From UBA1447 sp002329225 (GTDB lineage: Bacteria > Bacillota > Clostridia > Oscillospirales > Acutalibacteraceae), in assembly GCA_050946835.1 (NCBI GenBank), contig JBMNVN010000006.1:1-64000 (forward strand): a stretch of DNA of 64,000 bases, written 5' to 3'. This document shows positions 1 through 8,257 of this stretch, piece by piece (positions within the stretch are counted from its first letter, which is position 1; each line of letters opens with the position of its first letter). Position numbers and translations under genes: made by a program. The notes beneath the pieces are model-generated. The model was not told the origin of the DNA. It saw only the letters and a list, made by a program, of their open reading frames with translations, and did no database searches.

Positions 1-502
1 CCACGGGAGTGTCCTTCTTGCAGTGCATGAAACCGGGAAGGCGCATGACCCTCGACTCGTTCACGCACATCGGATCGCCGTCAAAGTGCTTTACAAGCTG
101 CGTCTGTATCATGCGGAAACGCTCCACTTTAGCGGTCGAGTCCATGAACCAGTACACATGATAGGATTTCTGTGTTTTCATTATCATTGATGGAGGTAGC
201 GGGAACGCATCGATCTTTTTCTGCTGTTCATCAAAGCTGGCATTGTCCATCTCCACGAACTGTGCATTGATCCTCGTTATGGACTCATCATCCTGTCCGC
301 CGAAGTTTACAACGAAAAATATGCCGCGGTTCATGGCATTATGGTTCTTAAGCGTCTCTTCGATGCTCTTATATTTCCCGCACTCGCAGGACAGCTTCGA
401 TCCCTGGAACACGCCGCTCTTCTTATCGTCAAAGACACGGAAGCAGACTGTATCGGTCGGATTAAAGAGCGCTCCGAGAACATCGGTCACCGTTACATTC
501 AT
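1..502 (-). CDS. AEP-type primase, N-terminal part (truncated by window edge)
   Basis: This gene encodes the first 167 residues of a replication primase; the 3' end lies off the window. It looks like the archaeo-eukaryotic primase fold of RepB_primase-like phage and plasmid proteins. An acidic hydrophobic motif FVEMD lies near residues 82-86, a SYHVYWF motif (S-x-H plus aromatics) near 112-118, and SRVMRLPG near 149-156. In these families the acidic pair binds metal and the histidine contacts the nucleotide. The ATG overlaps the stop of the upstream DUF4406-like gene by 4 bp (ATGA), so the genes are translationally coupled in the replication operon. A helicase domain may follow off the window, as in many phage primase-helicases, but cannot be seen. 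Confidence 0.75.
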   Translation of the reverse strand, partial: MNVTVTDVLGALFNPTDTVCFRVFDDKKSGVFQGSKLSCECGKYKSIEETLKNHNAMNRGIFFVVNFGGQDDESITRINAQFVEMDNASFDEQQKKIDAFPLPPSMIMKTQKSYHVYWFMDSTAKVERFRMIQTQLVKHFDGDPMCVNESRVMRLPGFMHCKKDTPV

Positions 503-924
503 ACACCCACCTCCTCAAAATATCTGAGCCGTTTGTTCAGCCGCTTTGCTTCTTCGATTTCCTGCGCGACACCCGGGGATACCGCGCCGAATACCCATAC
601 CTCGTCACAAAGACGGAGAAGAGCGAGCCCAAACATCAGTCCAAGTTCCCGCTCGTCGGGATCGTTGTCGTTAAGTATCTGACAATATAAAAGGTGGCTT
701 GCTATCGGCATATGCCCCTCGTCTATGACACGGCGGCAGTAACCTATTGCGGCTGCAACGTTCGCTTCCACATCACCTGCATATTTGGAAGCAACATAAA
801 TCCTCCTGCGGTTCTTGTCAGCATAGCGTTTTTTCTGTTTTTGCCGGTATTCCTTCATAATAAGGCTCATCGCCGCTCCTGCTGTCGGGTCGGCATAGCC
901 TTCGCTGTTTTTGAACATATTCAA
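499..924 (-). CDS. DUF4406-like (nucleoside 2-deoxyribosyltransferase-fold) protein
   Basis: This 141-aa protein has RIYVASKYAGD near residues 41-51 and a C-terminal CDEVWVFG segment near 106-113. Both are typical of DUF4406/DUF7768 proteins, which share a fold with nucleoside 2-deoxyribosyltransferases and are common in phage and ICE replication modules. The biochemical role of the family is not established; nucleotide or base salvage is an inference. The first 35 residues are basic and may be an extension. The gene overlaps both neighbours by 4 bp (ATGA at each end), so it belongs to the polymerase-primase operon. Confidence 0.75.
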   Translation of the reverse strand: MNMFKNSEGYADPTAGAAMSLIMKEYRQKQKKRYADKNRRRIYVASKYAGDVEANVAAAIGYCRRVIDEGHMPIASHLLYCQILNDNDPDERELGLMFGLALLRLCDEVWVFGAVSPGVAQEIEEAKRLNKRLRYFEEVGV

Positions 925-2846
925 TCCTCCAGTTCTTCCATCATTCCAAAGGTCGGTCCCGCAGAAGCTTCCGCAATCAGCGGAAGGTCGAACTCTGGGA
1001 AAGGCTTTTCTTCCATGCAGGCACGGATAAAAGTCACCGCTTCCGACAGCCAGACCTCCGGGATAATGAAGGTCAGTTCATCGTGTATCTGAAGGATGGG
1101 CTTGAGCCATTTCCGCTCCGGCAGTCCGGCAAGTATCCTCGTGATGGCGAGTTTCAGAATATCCGCCGCTGTCCCCTGGATAGGTGTGTTCAATGCGCAA
1201 CGCTCCGCAAAGGACTTCTGACTCCAATTGTCCGAGATGATGCCGGGGAGGTACCTGCGCCGTCCGAGCCAGGTTTCGGAATACATATGCCTTGCGGCAT
1301 CTGCTTTCGTCTCTTCCTGCCATGCGGTCAGACCCTTGTATCCGTGTTTGAGGTTAAAAAGTATCTCCTCACACTCACTCACAGATTTTTCAACCCCCGC
1401 TTTGAACTTCAGTGCTGTTTGCAGCCCTCTTGGGAATAGGCCGTAGAAAGTACCGAAGTTCACATTTTTAGCAATCGTCCTGCGTTCCTTGTAATTCTCC
1501 GAATGCTTGTCTTGGGCTTCCTCATAGCTAACACCGAAAATAACGCTGGTCGTAGCGGCATGGATATCACCGTTTTTGCGGTAGGTATCGAGCATCCTCT
1601 CATCGCGGCAGTAGAATGCGCCTACTCTAAGCTCTATCTGTGAAAAGTCGAGCGACAGAATAAGGCAGTTTTCCGGTGCTTTGATGAAGTTACGTACGCC
1701 GATAGGATCATTGCTCTTGCGCGGCATATTCTGCGCGTTGGGATTGCGGCAGTTCATTCTTCCTGTATCCGTAGATAAAGCGAACAGGTCGGGATGGATG
1801 CAGCCCGTCACGGGATTGAGATGTTTCAAATATCCATCGATATAGGTAGATTTGATCTTGCCCCACTTGCGGTACTCTTGAACCAGTGTGAACAACCTTG
1901 ACAGTTCCGGACGGTTCACATCGCACCACTCTTTGAGGAGTTTCATGGTCATATCGTCCGCCGCCTCGCGGTTGGTTTCTGTGGTCTTCAGAATTGGCAA
2001 GCCCAGGTCTTTATATAAATAGTTCTTGAATGTCTGCGTGGAGCAGTTTGCCCCTATGTTCACATCGCCGATGATGAACTCAATCTCCTTGCGGATACGC
2101 TCCATTTCGTTTTCCGCCTCGGCCTTTCGTTCCTGCATGAGAGGAAGGTTGACCGGGATACCGTTGAATTTCATAATGCCAAGATATACAGCGGTCGGGC
2201 TTTCAATTTCCTCAACGATGTACCTATGTTTCGGAAGATAACGGTCGAACCAGTCGTTGAACTTGTGATAGAGCCGAAGGGCAAAATCGGAGTCGGCGGA
2301 GCCGTAGCGCACCGTCTCGACATCATTGCCGTCCAGTTCGTCAAAGTGTCTTCCATCTGTGACACTTGAAAATGAAGGAATCGGTTCTCCAAACAGATCC
2401 TCCGCAAGCCGTTTCAGACCGCTCTCATTCAGCTTTCGGAACTCATATATGCTTTTAAGACTCATCTGTGACGCACAGATTGTGTCGTACACTGGCGCCT
2501 GGATTACTATGCCCCTCGCATATGCCATCGAAGATTCGAAGGCGATATTGTGGGCAATCTTTATTACTGTTTTATCCATGAGTAATGCCATCAGATAAAC
2601 GAAAAAGGCGCTCTCATTTATATTGGTGCCTATACGGTGGGAAACGGGAACATAGATGCCCGTACCTTCCTTTACGGAAAAGGAGCAGCCGACAATGTGA
2701 GCCTTCGCCGGATCAAGCGCGGCCTTGTCCTCCTCGCGGTACGGATCGTCGGGAGCGGTCTCGAAGTCGAAAGCGACAATTCGGCTGCCTCCGATGTAGT
2801 CCTTTATCCCGTCCACCGTGGTCACACATTTATATTCTGAATTCAT
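921..2846 (-). CDS. Phage-type family A DNA polymerase (3'-5' exonuclease + polymerase)
   Basis: This 641-aa DNA polymerase I-like enzyme should replicate the element. The N-terminal DEDD exonuclease domain shows IVAFDFETA near residue 25, AHNIAFE near 95 and ADSDFALRL near 185. The polymerase domain has motif A LDFSQIELR, motif B with RRTIAKNVNFGTFYG, and motif C IHDEL near 610. There is no 5'-3' exonuclease domain, as usual for phage versions. An in-frame TTG lies two codons upstream, but AGGAG sits 9 nt before the ATG at 2846, so that start is preferred. It is coupled to the downstream DUF4406-like gene by an ATGA overlap. Confidence 0.93.
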   Translation of the reverse strand: MNSEYKCVTTVDGIKDYIGGSRIVAFDFETAPDDPYREEDKAALDPAKAHIVGCSFSVKEGTGIYVPVSHRIGTNINESAFFVYLMALLMDKTVIKIAHNIAFESSMAYARGIVIQAPVYDTICASQMSLKSIYEFRKLNESGLKRLAEDLFGEPIPSFSSVTDGRHFDELDGNDVETVRYGSADSDFALRLYHKFNDWFDRYLPKHRYIVEEIESPTAVYLGIMKFNGIPVNLPLMQERKAEAENEMERIRKEIEFIIGDVNIGANCSTQTFKNYLYKDLGLPILKTTETNREAADDMTMKLLKEWCDVNRPELSRLFTLVQEYRKWGKIKSTYIDGYLKHLNPVTGCIHPDLFALSTDTGRMNCRNPNAQNMPRKSNDPIGVRNFIKAPENCLILSLDFSQIELRVGAFYCRDERMLDTYRKNGDIHAATTSVIFGVSYEEAQDKHSENYKERRTIAKNVNFGTFYGLFPRGLQTALKFKAGVEKSVSECEEILFNLKHGYKGLTAWQEETKADAARHMYSETWLGRRRYLPGIISDNWSQKSFAERCALNTPIQGTAADILKLAITRILAGLPERKWLKPILQIHDELTFIIPEVWLSEAVTFIRACMEEKPFPEFDLPLIAEASAGPTFGMMEELED

Positions 2847-2911
2847 GTGCAATCACTCCTATGGGAAATACCCGGAGGAGCATATTACCCCTCCGGGCTT
2901 GTTCGTGTGCT

Positions 2912-3661
2912 TTACTTCAAAGGTTCGATGATCTCGCCCGTTTCGGGGTCGACCAGCGGCTCATCGTCAATGAGGGATGCCGGAGTAAGGTTCGCGGCAT
3001 ACGCCTTGACCGTTTCCGATACGCCCGCCACGGCGTTCCTCTCTTCGGCGGTCAGCATACGCTCGAATGAAAACACCACCTGGGAAAATGCGATTCCGGA
3101 TGCATTAGTAGCTTTCTTCAGCGTGATTTTCGTGACCACTTGGTTCAGCTTGCGCCCACGGGAAAGCTGGCTCTTCACATAGTTCGTGAATGACTTGAGC
3201 GACCCGGTCGGAAGAGAAAGCGTAATGGGGAACAATTCTCCCTCGCGCAGGATGTAGAGCATACGTTTGTTTTTGCACATCTTGCTCTGACCATCTCCGC
3301 TGCCGAATTTGTTATACTGGCAGTTTGCGCAGTTCCCACCGGGGACGCCGAATCCCGTCACACCGTCAAAACTGCCGCAGTCGGGAGGATTGTTGCCGCC
3401 TGTGTATTTGTCGCGGTAGTATGCATAGGCGGGATGGTTGTAGACGATAACGCCGGTGATATCCTTCACCATTTCTGACTCATCGCTTTCGGCCGAGGGG
3501 ATCTCGAAAGCTGTGCCGCCGCCCGCAGGCAACTTCATGCGGTCGAAGGAAAACTCAAGTCCCTGACAATCGTCGGCCAAAGCCTCATTCAGTACGTCTC
3601 TGTTTGTAAGTGCAGCGAATCCTTCAGTCACTGCAATCTCTGTGTTCTTCTTATCTGACAT
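2912..3661 (-). CDS. Phage replication-module protein with Cys cluster, possibly ssDNA-binding
   Basis: This is a 249-aa soluble protein of uncertain function. Four cysteines in the middle (C-x13-C-x2-C then C, near residues 98-130) look like a zinc ribbon. The C-terminus is acidic (DDEPLVDPETGEIIEPLK), as often seen in single-stranded DNA-binding proteins. The position directly upstream of the polymerase gene fits an accessory replication role such as ssDNA binding, but that is inference from context. The start is supported by AGGAGG 9 nt upstream of the ATG. No enzyme motif was recognised. Confidence 0.6.
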   Translation of the reverse strand: MSDKKNTEIAVTEGFAALTNRDVLNEALADDCQGLEFSFDRMKLPAGGGTAFEIPSAESDESEMVKDITGVIVYNHPAYAYYRDKYTGGNNPPDCGSFDGVTGFGVPGGNCANCQYNKFGSGDGQSKMCKNKRMLYILREGELFPITLSLPTGSLKSFTNYVKSQLSRGRKLNQVVTKITLKKATNASGIAFSQVVFSFERMLTAEERNAVAGVSETVKAYAANLTPASLIDDEPLVDPETGEIIEPLK

Positions 3662-3728
3662 AATCTATGTCCTCCTAATGAAATGAAATAAGTTGTGATT
3701 TTTGCGTTGGTGCATTGAATCATTGTTC

Positions 3729-4139
3729 TTAGGACTTGCGGATTCCGACTGACACTTTTTCGTAAGTTCTAACGGTATCGCCAAGCCATACAGGGACATC
3801 TTCTCCTGTGGCTTCACGCTGCTCCTTGATGAAGGAAGCGAGAGTGTTTGCGTTGACCGTCTCCACGACCAAACTGCCGTATCCGTTTTCTTTCAGAGCC
3901 CTCATCATCTCGTCCTTGTGACCGGATGCCGGTGATGCGAACAGGCGGCTCTTTAAATAGAATGTGCTGCCGTTACGGGAGAAACGATCAAGTTCAGCAT
4001 CTGTCATGGCATCGGAAAGCAGCTCGTCCAATTCCTCAATCTCCGCTCCCAGAGCTTTGGTCTGCTCTTCAAGATTCTTCTTCTGTTCATGCAGAGTCTT
4101 GAGCCTGTCAGCCATTTCAAAGATTTTTGTGTTCTCCAT
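3729..4139 (-). CDS. Coiled-coil phage protein, Gp157-like in outline
   Basis: This 136-aa protein has a long N-terminal helix rich in K, E and L (residues about 5-50, LHEQKKNLEEQTKALGAEIEEL) that is predicted to form a coiled coil. A small mixed domain ending in GDTVRTYEKVSVGIRK follows. The shape resembles siphovirus Gp157-like and related host-nuclease-resistance or replication accessory proteins, but the match is only in outline. The start has AAGGAGG 9 nt upstream. It lies between the SNF2 helicase and the Cys-rich protein, and its leader carries one copy of the 26-bp repeat also found at 5889..5914. Confidence 0.55.
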   Translation of the reverse strand: MENTKIFEMADRLKTLHEQKKNLEEQTKALGAEIEELDELLSDAMTDAELDRFSRNGSTFYLKSRLFASPASGHKDEMMRALKENGYGSLVVETVNANTLASFIKEQREATGEDVPVWLGDTVRTYEKVSVGIRKS

Positions 4140-4155
4140 CGGTGACTACCTCCTT

Positions 4156-4181
4156 TCACTTGCTACCGAGAAATTCAACCC
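4156..4181 (-). repeat. 26-bp dispersed repeat, copy A (in leader of coiled-coil gene)
   Basis: On the minus strand this reads GGGTTGAATTTCTCGGTAG followed by a 2-nt variable step and AGTGA. It matches the copy at 5889..5914 at 22 of 26 positions. It lies just upstream of the Shine-Dalgarno sequence of the coiled-coil gene. Both copies are on the same strand in intergenic or leader positions of one operon, which suggests an RNA or DNA regulatory element rather than coding sequence. Confidence 0.55.
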
Positions 4182-4194
4182 CCTATGTGAAAGG

Positions 4195-5634
4195 TCAGTT
4201 CTTAAATGGGTTCCTGCCCTTGCGGTAATCATCAACGAGCATCTTTGCAAGGTTCTGCTTCTGGCGCAGAGCGTATAAGACCTTGCGGTCGACCGTGCCC
4301 CTGCAAACGAGGTATATGTAGTGGCAGTTTTCCTTCTGCCCGGCTCTGTGGATACGAGCTTTCGCCTGCTCGAAGTTGCTCATACTGTAATCAAGGGAAT
4401 AAAAAACCATCGTGGATGCAGCGGTCAATGTGATGCCCAATCCCGCCGCCGCAATTTGTCCGACAAACACTCGGCACCTATCGTCATACTGGAAACGGTG
4501 GATTTCGCTGTCGCGGTCCTTAACGCCGCCACGAACAACGGAATATCCGATTTTTTTCTTTTCGAGAAGCTCCTGGATATCATCCAGTTCCGGCACAAAA
4601 CGAGCCATAATGACGAGTTTCTTATCCTCGGCCATAGCGGAGTCGATAATGTCGGAAAGCGCGTCTAACTTAGCGCGGCTAACGGTATTTACCACACCAT
4701 TGTCATCGGTTAGGTGTCCGCCCGTAATCTGCGACAGTCGCAGAAGCCTTGTAAGGATGTTCGCTGTGGTGACCTCCGATTCGTCCAGTTCGGCATAGCT
4801 TTCGTCCTCAATGCTGTCGTATAATTTTATAGCGTCTTTCTCTAAATCCACGGTACGTACTTCCTCGGTGATTGCCGGAAGGTCAAGGCACTCCGCTTTT
4901 GTCACGCGGTACGCCACAGAGTGGAGTTTCCGTAGGAATTCGTCGGTCATCCATTTACGGAAGATCGGTGTGTGATTGCCATAGCCGCCCATATCAAAAA
5001 ACTGGTTGCGAAATGCATAAAACGATGTGCCGAATATCTGCGGATTAAGAAAACGGTACTGCGAGAACACATCCAGTTCGCGGTTAGTTATGACCGTACC
5101 CGTGAGGAGCAGCTTGTACTTTGCTTTATCGCCGATACGGTGCATCCCTTTGCTCTGGGAGGTTCGGTTCTCTTTCAGCTTGTGTGCCTCGTCCGCGATT
5201 ACCAGGTCTGCGTTATATTCCAGAAGTTCCTTTTCGAGTCTCCATGCGCTCTCGTAATTTACGACAACAACCTGCAAGCCCTTACTTGGCAGCTTTGTCA
5301 GCTGCTCCTTTTTCTTCACCGCCGTTCCCTTGAGGATGGTCATGGAATACGGAAAATCGGCGAACTTCTCGAATTCTTCTTCCCAAACGCCGAGGATGGA
5401 AAGCGGTGCGACCACCAGCACCCGGTTGACTTTGCCGTACTGGTACATACAGCCCGCTATGGCGATGCTCACTATCGTTTTGCCTGTGCCCATTTCCATA
5501 AGAAGAGCTGTTCCGCGGCTTTTAAGACGCTCATCAAATACACCGAACTTATCGCAGGCAAAGGCAAACGCCTTTTTCTGATGGTCATATGGGGCTACCT
5601 TGATAGGCATAATCAGTTCGATGTTCTCACTCAT
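4195..5634 (-). CDS. SNF2-family DEAD/DEAH helicase (phage type)
   Basis: This is a 479-aa superfamily 2 ATPase of the SNF2 branch. Motif I is LLMEMGTGKT (near residue 46), motif Ia LVVAPLSILGVWEEE, motif II VIADEAHKLKE (near 145), motif III LLTGTV, and the C-terminal lobe carries FVGQIAAAGLGITLTAA and the motif VI-like ARIHRAGQ. SNF2 helicases of this length without a VRR nuclease are standard in Clostridia phage and ICE replication modules, where they are thought to remodel replication intermediates. A GTG three codons upstream is possible, but the ATG at 5634 has GGTGAG 7 nt ahead and no SD precedes the GTG. It overlaps the stop of the upstream 67-aa gene. Confidence 0.92.
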   Translation of the reverse strand: MSENIELIMPIKVAPYDHQKKAFAFACDKFGVFDERLKSRGTALLMEMGTGKTIVSIAIAGCMYQYGKVNRVLVVAPLSILGVWEEEFEKFADFPYSMTILKGTAVKKKEQLTKLPSKGLQVVVVNYESAWRLEKELLEYNADLVIADEAHKLKENRTSQSKGMHRIGDKAKYKLLLTGTVITNRELDVFSQYRFLNPQIFGTSFYAFRNQFFDMGGYGNHTPIFRKWMTDEFLRKLHSVAYRVTKAECLDLPAITEEVRTVDLEKDAIKLYDSIEDESYAELDESEVTTANILTRLLRLSQITGGHLTDDNGVVNTVSRAKLDALSDIIDSAMAEDKKLVIMARFVPELDDIQELLEKKKIGYSVVRGGVKDRDSEIHRFQYDDRCRVFVGQIAAAGLGITLTAASTMVFYSLDYSMSNFEQAKARIHRAGQKENCHYIYLVCRGTVDRKVLYALRQKQNLAKMLVDDYRKGRNPFKN

Positions 5635-5830
5635 TGTTCTCACCCCGCATTTCTTTGATCTCGATGCCTTGCACGGTTTCTCCCGGCGTCAGCACGAGAA
5701 CCTCGCAAAATTCTCCGAAGAGAAAGGTGAGCAGCCTTTTCGGAATGCTCCTGTGTTCGCTTTTCAAGACCTCCTGTTTATGTCCATTCCTGTCGGCGAT
5801 ATTGATTCGAACTTTGTGTTTTAATTTCAT
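5627..5830 (-). CDS. Small hypothetical phage protein (67 aa)
   Basis: This 67-aa basic protein is mostly beta-strand-like and contains a KRLLTFLFGEFCEVLVLTPG segment that could form a small hydrophobic core. The frame stays open upstream to 5968, but AGGAGG lies 8 nt before the ATG at 5830, which decides the start. It overlaps the SNF2 helicase start by 8 bp, indicating translational coupling. It may be a small helicase partner, which is inferred only from position; no family was recognised. Confidence 0.65.
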   Translation of the reverse strand: MKLKHKVRINIADRNGHKQEVLKSEHRSIPKRLLTFLFGEFCEVLVLTPGETVQGIEIKEMRGENNE

Positions 5831-5888
5831 AGGTTCGTCCTCCTGTTCCTGATCTGCATTGCTGCGGAGGATGGATATATTTCCTTCC

Positions 5889-5914
5889 TCACTCACTACC
5901 GGAAAATTCAACCC
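5889..5914 (-). repeat. 26-bp dispersed repeat, copy B
   Basis: On the minus strand this reads GGGTTGAATTTTCCGGTAG, a 2-nt step, then AGTGA, and it matches the copy at 4156..4181 at 22 of 26 positions. It sits in the 141-bp gap between the sigma-like gene and the 67-aa gene. In one frame both copies would encode a similar GLNF-x-V-x-SE peptide, but only this copy lies in an open frame, so coding conservation is not the better explanation. Confidence 0.55.
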
Positions 5915-5971
5915 TCCGAAGAGGTGCAGCCGGGGAGGACTCCGACCGCCATATCTGTAGCCGCTCATTGC

Positions 5972-6586
5972 TTATCCCTTCTCGGGATACTTGTGGCGCT
6001 TCACGCGCTCCACACCGAGGGCTTTTGCTGTCTTGTTAATGATCTTGTTTTTTCTGTTGGTCATTGCCGCGGAGGAAGGCAGCTTGCCCGTCCGCTCAGC
6101 TTCAGCCTGGCGCATATCCTCAAGCGAAGTGCCCATGCCGAAATGCTCGAAGAAGAAGTCCTGCTGCGACTCGCTGCATTCCTCGTCAATGACACGGCGG
6201 GCCTCTGCAGCCTTAGGATTTTCCGGCTCAGGTTCGGAAAAAAGGATGTCTTCCGGACTTTCGCTTTTGTCGGCAAGCGTGTCCCAGGGGTCGACCGCAT
6301 CCTCGTCAGTGGGATCGGAATTGTAGCTATGTACCTTGGCGTCAAACAGAGGATCGCGCAGCTCACTCTCGTAGCGGTCGTTCAAATCCATGTCGTGGTC
6401 GGAGGAATCGAGGATCAGCGTCAGTTCGACAGACAAGTCTTTGCCAACCTCAAGCTTCTGTGTGACCATGCGTTTTGCGTCATCGTCCCAATACTCGTAG
6501 CAGTAATACTTGCCATCCGAGGACAGGTAACAGGCGCGATTGCGGTTGTATCCGCTCTTGCGTTTCTTTGAGTCGTTGCTCTTCAT
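5972..6586 (-). CDS. Sigma-70 region 4-like DNA-binding protein of the element
   Basis: This 204-aa protein is the first gene of the replication operon. It has a basic N-terminus (KSNDSKKRKSGYNRN), a long acidic middle (residues about 70-125) and a C-terminal helical domain near 130-195 with SESQQDFFFEHF and SSAAMTNRKNKIINKTAKALG. The latter resembles the recognition helix-turn-helix of sigma-70 region 4 seen in phage and ICE sigma-like proteins. No region 2 is evident, so it may be a phage-type late activator rather than a true sigma factor. The promoter at 6817..6845 and the palindrome at 6793..6810 lie in its leader. Confidence 0.65.
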   Translation of the reverse strand: MKSNDSKKRKSGYNRNRACYLSSDGKYYCYEYWDDDAKRMVTQKLEVGKDLSVELTLILDSSDHDMDLNDRYESELRDPLFDAKVHSYNSDPTDEDAVDPWDTLADKSESPEDILFSEPEPENPKAAEARRVIDEECSESQQDFFFEHFGMGTSLEDMRQAEAERTGKLPSSAAMTNRKNKIINKTAKALGVERVKRHKYPEKG

Positions 6587-6792
6587 TGCAGTGTCCTTTC
6601 CGTCCGAGCGGTACGGAGGGACACAAAAAGAGCATGCGGTTGAAGATGACCACAGGCTCCGTTAGCCGAAAAAAGGCGCACGAAACTACGGTGGGAGCAT
6701 CTTCGTTCCTAACACAGCCGTCATCGCTGCGTTCCGAACTCTTATGCATCCCTCCGTCCTTATAGCGCTATTCGGACTAAGAGATTGATTTT

Positions 6793-6810
6793 GCTGCCAA
6801 CATTGGTAGC
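6793..6810. promoter_or_regulatory. 18-bp near-palindromic operator candidate
   Basis: GCTGCCAACATTGGTAGC is symmetric at 8 of 9 base pairs (one G/T break in each arm). It lies immediately downstream of the -10 box at 6817..6822 for the leftward operon, where a bound repressor would block initiation. The cognate regulator is unknown; the CGNR protein or an off-window repressor are candidates. Confidence 0.5.
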
Positions 6811-6816
6811 ATCTTC

Positions 6817-6845
6817 ATTGTACTCTGCAATTAAGAGTAATAAAA
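6817..6845 (-). promoter_or_regulatory. Promoter for the replication operon
   Basis: On the minus strand TTTTAT (-35) is separated by 17 bp from TACAAT (-10). The -35 is weak, which fits an activated or tightly controlled promoter. It points toward the sigma-like gene through a roughly 200-nt leader. Confidence 0.45.
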
Positions 6846-6894
6846 TTTCTCAATAATACCCATTACTTTAAAGCCTTTATGTAATGGATATTTC

Positions 6895-6923
6895 TTGTAT
6901 TTACCATTATTTATGTGTATAAT
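6895..6923 (+). promoter_or_regulatory. Sigma-A type promoter for the CGNR zinc-finger gene
   Basis: TTGTAT, a 17-bp spacer and a perfect TATAAT lie about 100 bp upstream of the gene. Just downstream, at about 6934..6953, GGGCTCCC-AAGC-GGGAACCC can form a compact hairpin at the 5' end of the transcript that could stabilise the mRNA or be a regulator site. Confidence 0.65.
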
Positions 6924-7022
6924 AATAGGAAAAGGGCTCCCAAGCGGGAACCCTAAGCTTTGAAATGTAATGGTTTCTGTAAAAACAGAGCCAGATTTCG
7001 ATTGGCCTGAGGAAAGGGAAAT

Positions 7023-8201
7023 ATGGTTATGGACGAAATAATATCTGGAATTTCATTAAAAACAATGTTTCAGCACGAAGGATATAGCTGTCTTTGTGCA
7101 AAAGACACGGTGAACACCTCTCCCAACGAGGCTCCGACAGTTACTCTGAAGGTTTGCCCGGACACAAGTAAACATCTGCTGTTTTCCTATGCTCCAAAGG
7201 ATGGTCTGAATATGACCGGCGTTGCCGGCAGTCTGCACGAACAAAACATCCTCGGTAAACTGCTAGCCCTTCCAAAGGGAGATATAGACAAGCACATAGA
7301 GTTTATCGAAAAATATGGATTCTTATATCCACTACCAGAAAATGAGTATACTGCTATTGAAGCAAACTCCCTCATCGAGATCATCAACAGAATAAAAGCA
7401 ACAATACGCCTGTACGGTTGCATCAACAAAAAAGACTACCGAGGGGTCCTCATCCATGTGGTGTATCTGCTTTTCTCACCTGTGACCGAGCTTCAAATCG
7501 GCGAGAACATATTCTCGACTTGCACTCATAACTTTAAGCGACTTCTCGACTCCTATAATCTATTTCCATATATAAGCAGGGAGCCGGAAGTGTCGGCGCA
7601 GGGGACATACTCTGTTGATGATGCTTTTCTTGGAAAGAAAAATGCCGTCACCATCGATTTTTATAACGCCGTGCGGAGCGGCTCCGATACAAGTCTGCAA
7701 GGTAGTAAAGACCCTTGGTTTAAAAACCTAATGGCTATGTATATCGGATGTAGGGATGTTGATGAAGACACGAGGTTTCTTATAGATTTCTTTTATCATC
7801 TTCAAACCGAGGTTTCGATAATTAAAGAAGTCCACTTTGGCGGTTTCAAATCTTATACAACATTCAATGAAGACGCACTTGACGATTCCTTTAAAAATGC
7901 TCTGCTGAAGATTGCAAGGACTGTAGTGGCAGAGGAGATCAATCACAACATTTGTGGTATCCATCCGAAATATAACGGTGGCAAGCTGATTGCCACATGG
8001 CAGGTGGATACGCTCATTGAAGCGTTGTACTTTTCTATATTCTATATGCGAAATGGCGAGATGTATAAGGAATGCGAGAATCCAAACTGTAAGAGAGATA
8101 AGTATTTCTTGGTGGAAGCAACTAGGACAAATAAACACTATTGTTGTGATCAATGCAGAAACGCTGCCGGCGCACAACGGTATCGAAGTCGCCATCTATA
8201 A
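7023..8201 (+). CDS. CGNR zinc-finger domain protein
   Basis: This 392-aa protein has a C-terminal CGNR-type zinc finger at about residues 350-391. The Cys pairs are C-ENPN-C-KRDKYF and YCCDQC, followed by RNAAGAQRYRSR, the variant of the CGNR-x-R-x-R-RYR signature. Proteins with this finger (ABATE/CGNR families) are usually taken to be DNA-binding regulators. The first 340 residues are a divergent alpha-helical region I do not recognise. It is the only plus-strand gene of the element end, is transcribed toward the convergent restriction operon, and has its own promoter. AAAGGG just upstream supports either the ATG at 7023 or the one at 7029. It could regulate the element's divergent promoter, but that is inference. 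Confidence 0.75.
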   Translation: MVMDEIISGISLKTMFQHEGYSCLCAKDTVNTSPNEAPTVTLKVCPDTSKHLLFSYAPKDGLNMTGVAGSLHEQNILGKLLALPKGDIDKHIEFIEKYGFLYPLPENEYTAIEANSLIEIINRIKATIRLYGCINKKDYRGVLIHVVYLLFSPVTELQIGENIFSTCTHNFKRLLDSYNLFPYISREPEVSAQGTYSVDDAFLGKKNAVTIDFYNAVRSGSDTSLQGSKDPWFKNLMAMYIGCRDVDEDTRFLIDFFYHLQTEVSIIKEVHFGGFKSYTTFNEDALDDSFKNALLKIARTVVAEEINHNICGIHPKYNGGKLIATWQVDTLIEALYFSIFYMRNGEMYKECENPNCKRDKYFLVEATRTNKHYCCDQCRNAAGAQRYRSRHL

Positions 8202-8217
8202 ATGGGCAAAAAAATAA

Positions 8218-8256
8218 GGCTCTACCTCTCATCTCAAAAAGGTAGAGCCATTGCTT
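8218..8256. terminator. Bidirectional rho-independent terminator
   Basis: A perfect 10-bp stem GGCTCTACCT/AGGTAGAGCC is flanked by a T-rich run on the plus side and TTATTTTTTT on the minus side. It separates the convergent CGNR gene and the restriction operon. Confidence 0.85.
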
Positions 8257-8257
8257 T

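Larger units (their letters stand above)
6587..7022. other. Divergent control region of the replication operon and CGNR gene
   Basis: This 436-bp stretch has no supported gene; the open frames crossing it are low quality. It holds two outward promoters, an 18-bp near-palindrome (6793..6810) and direct repeats of TGGkAGCATCTTCrTT at 6692..6707 and 6804..6819. It also has an inverted repeat CCATTAC/GTAATGG at 6860..6866 and 6881..6887, and a long minus-strand leader of about 200 nt ahead of the sigma-like gene. ACGGAGGGA occurs near both ends of that leader in opposite orientation (about 6613 and 6750), so the leader RNA could fold back on itself. Confidence 0.6.

Noticed and set aside
5831..5968. 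N-terminal extension of the 67-aa gene upstream to 5968
   Set aside because: AGGAGG with 8-nt spacing marks the ATG at 5830, and the extension consists largely of the 26-bp repeat region with no SD at 5968.
6480..6749. 89-codon minus-strand open frame over the replication operon leader
   Set aside because: It overlaps the sigma-like gene, has no SD and no recognisable protein pattern; the stretch is better explained as a leader.
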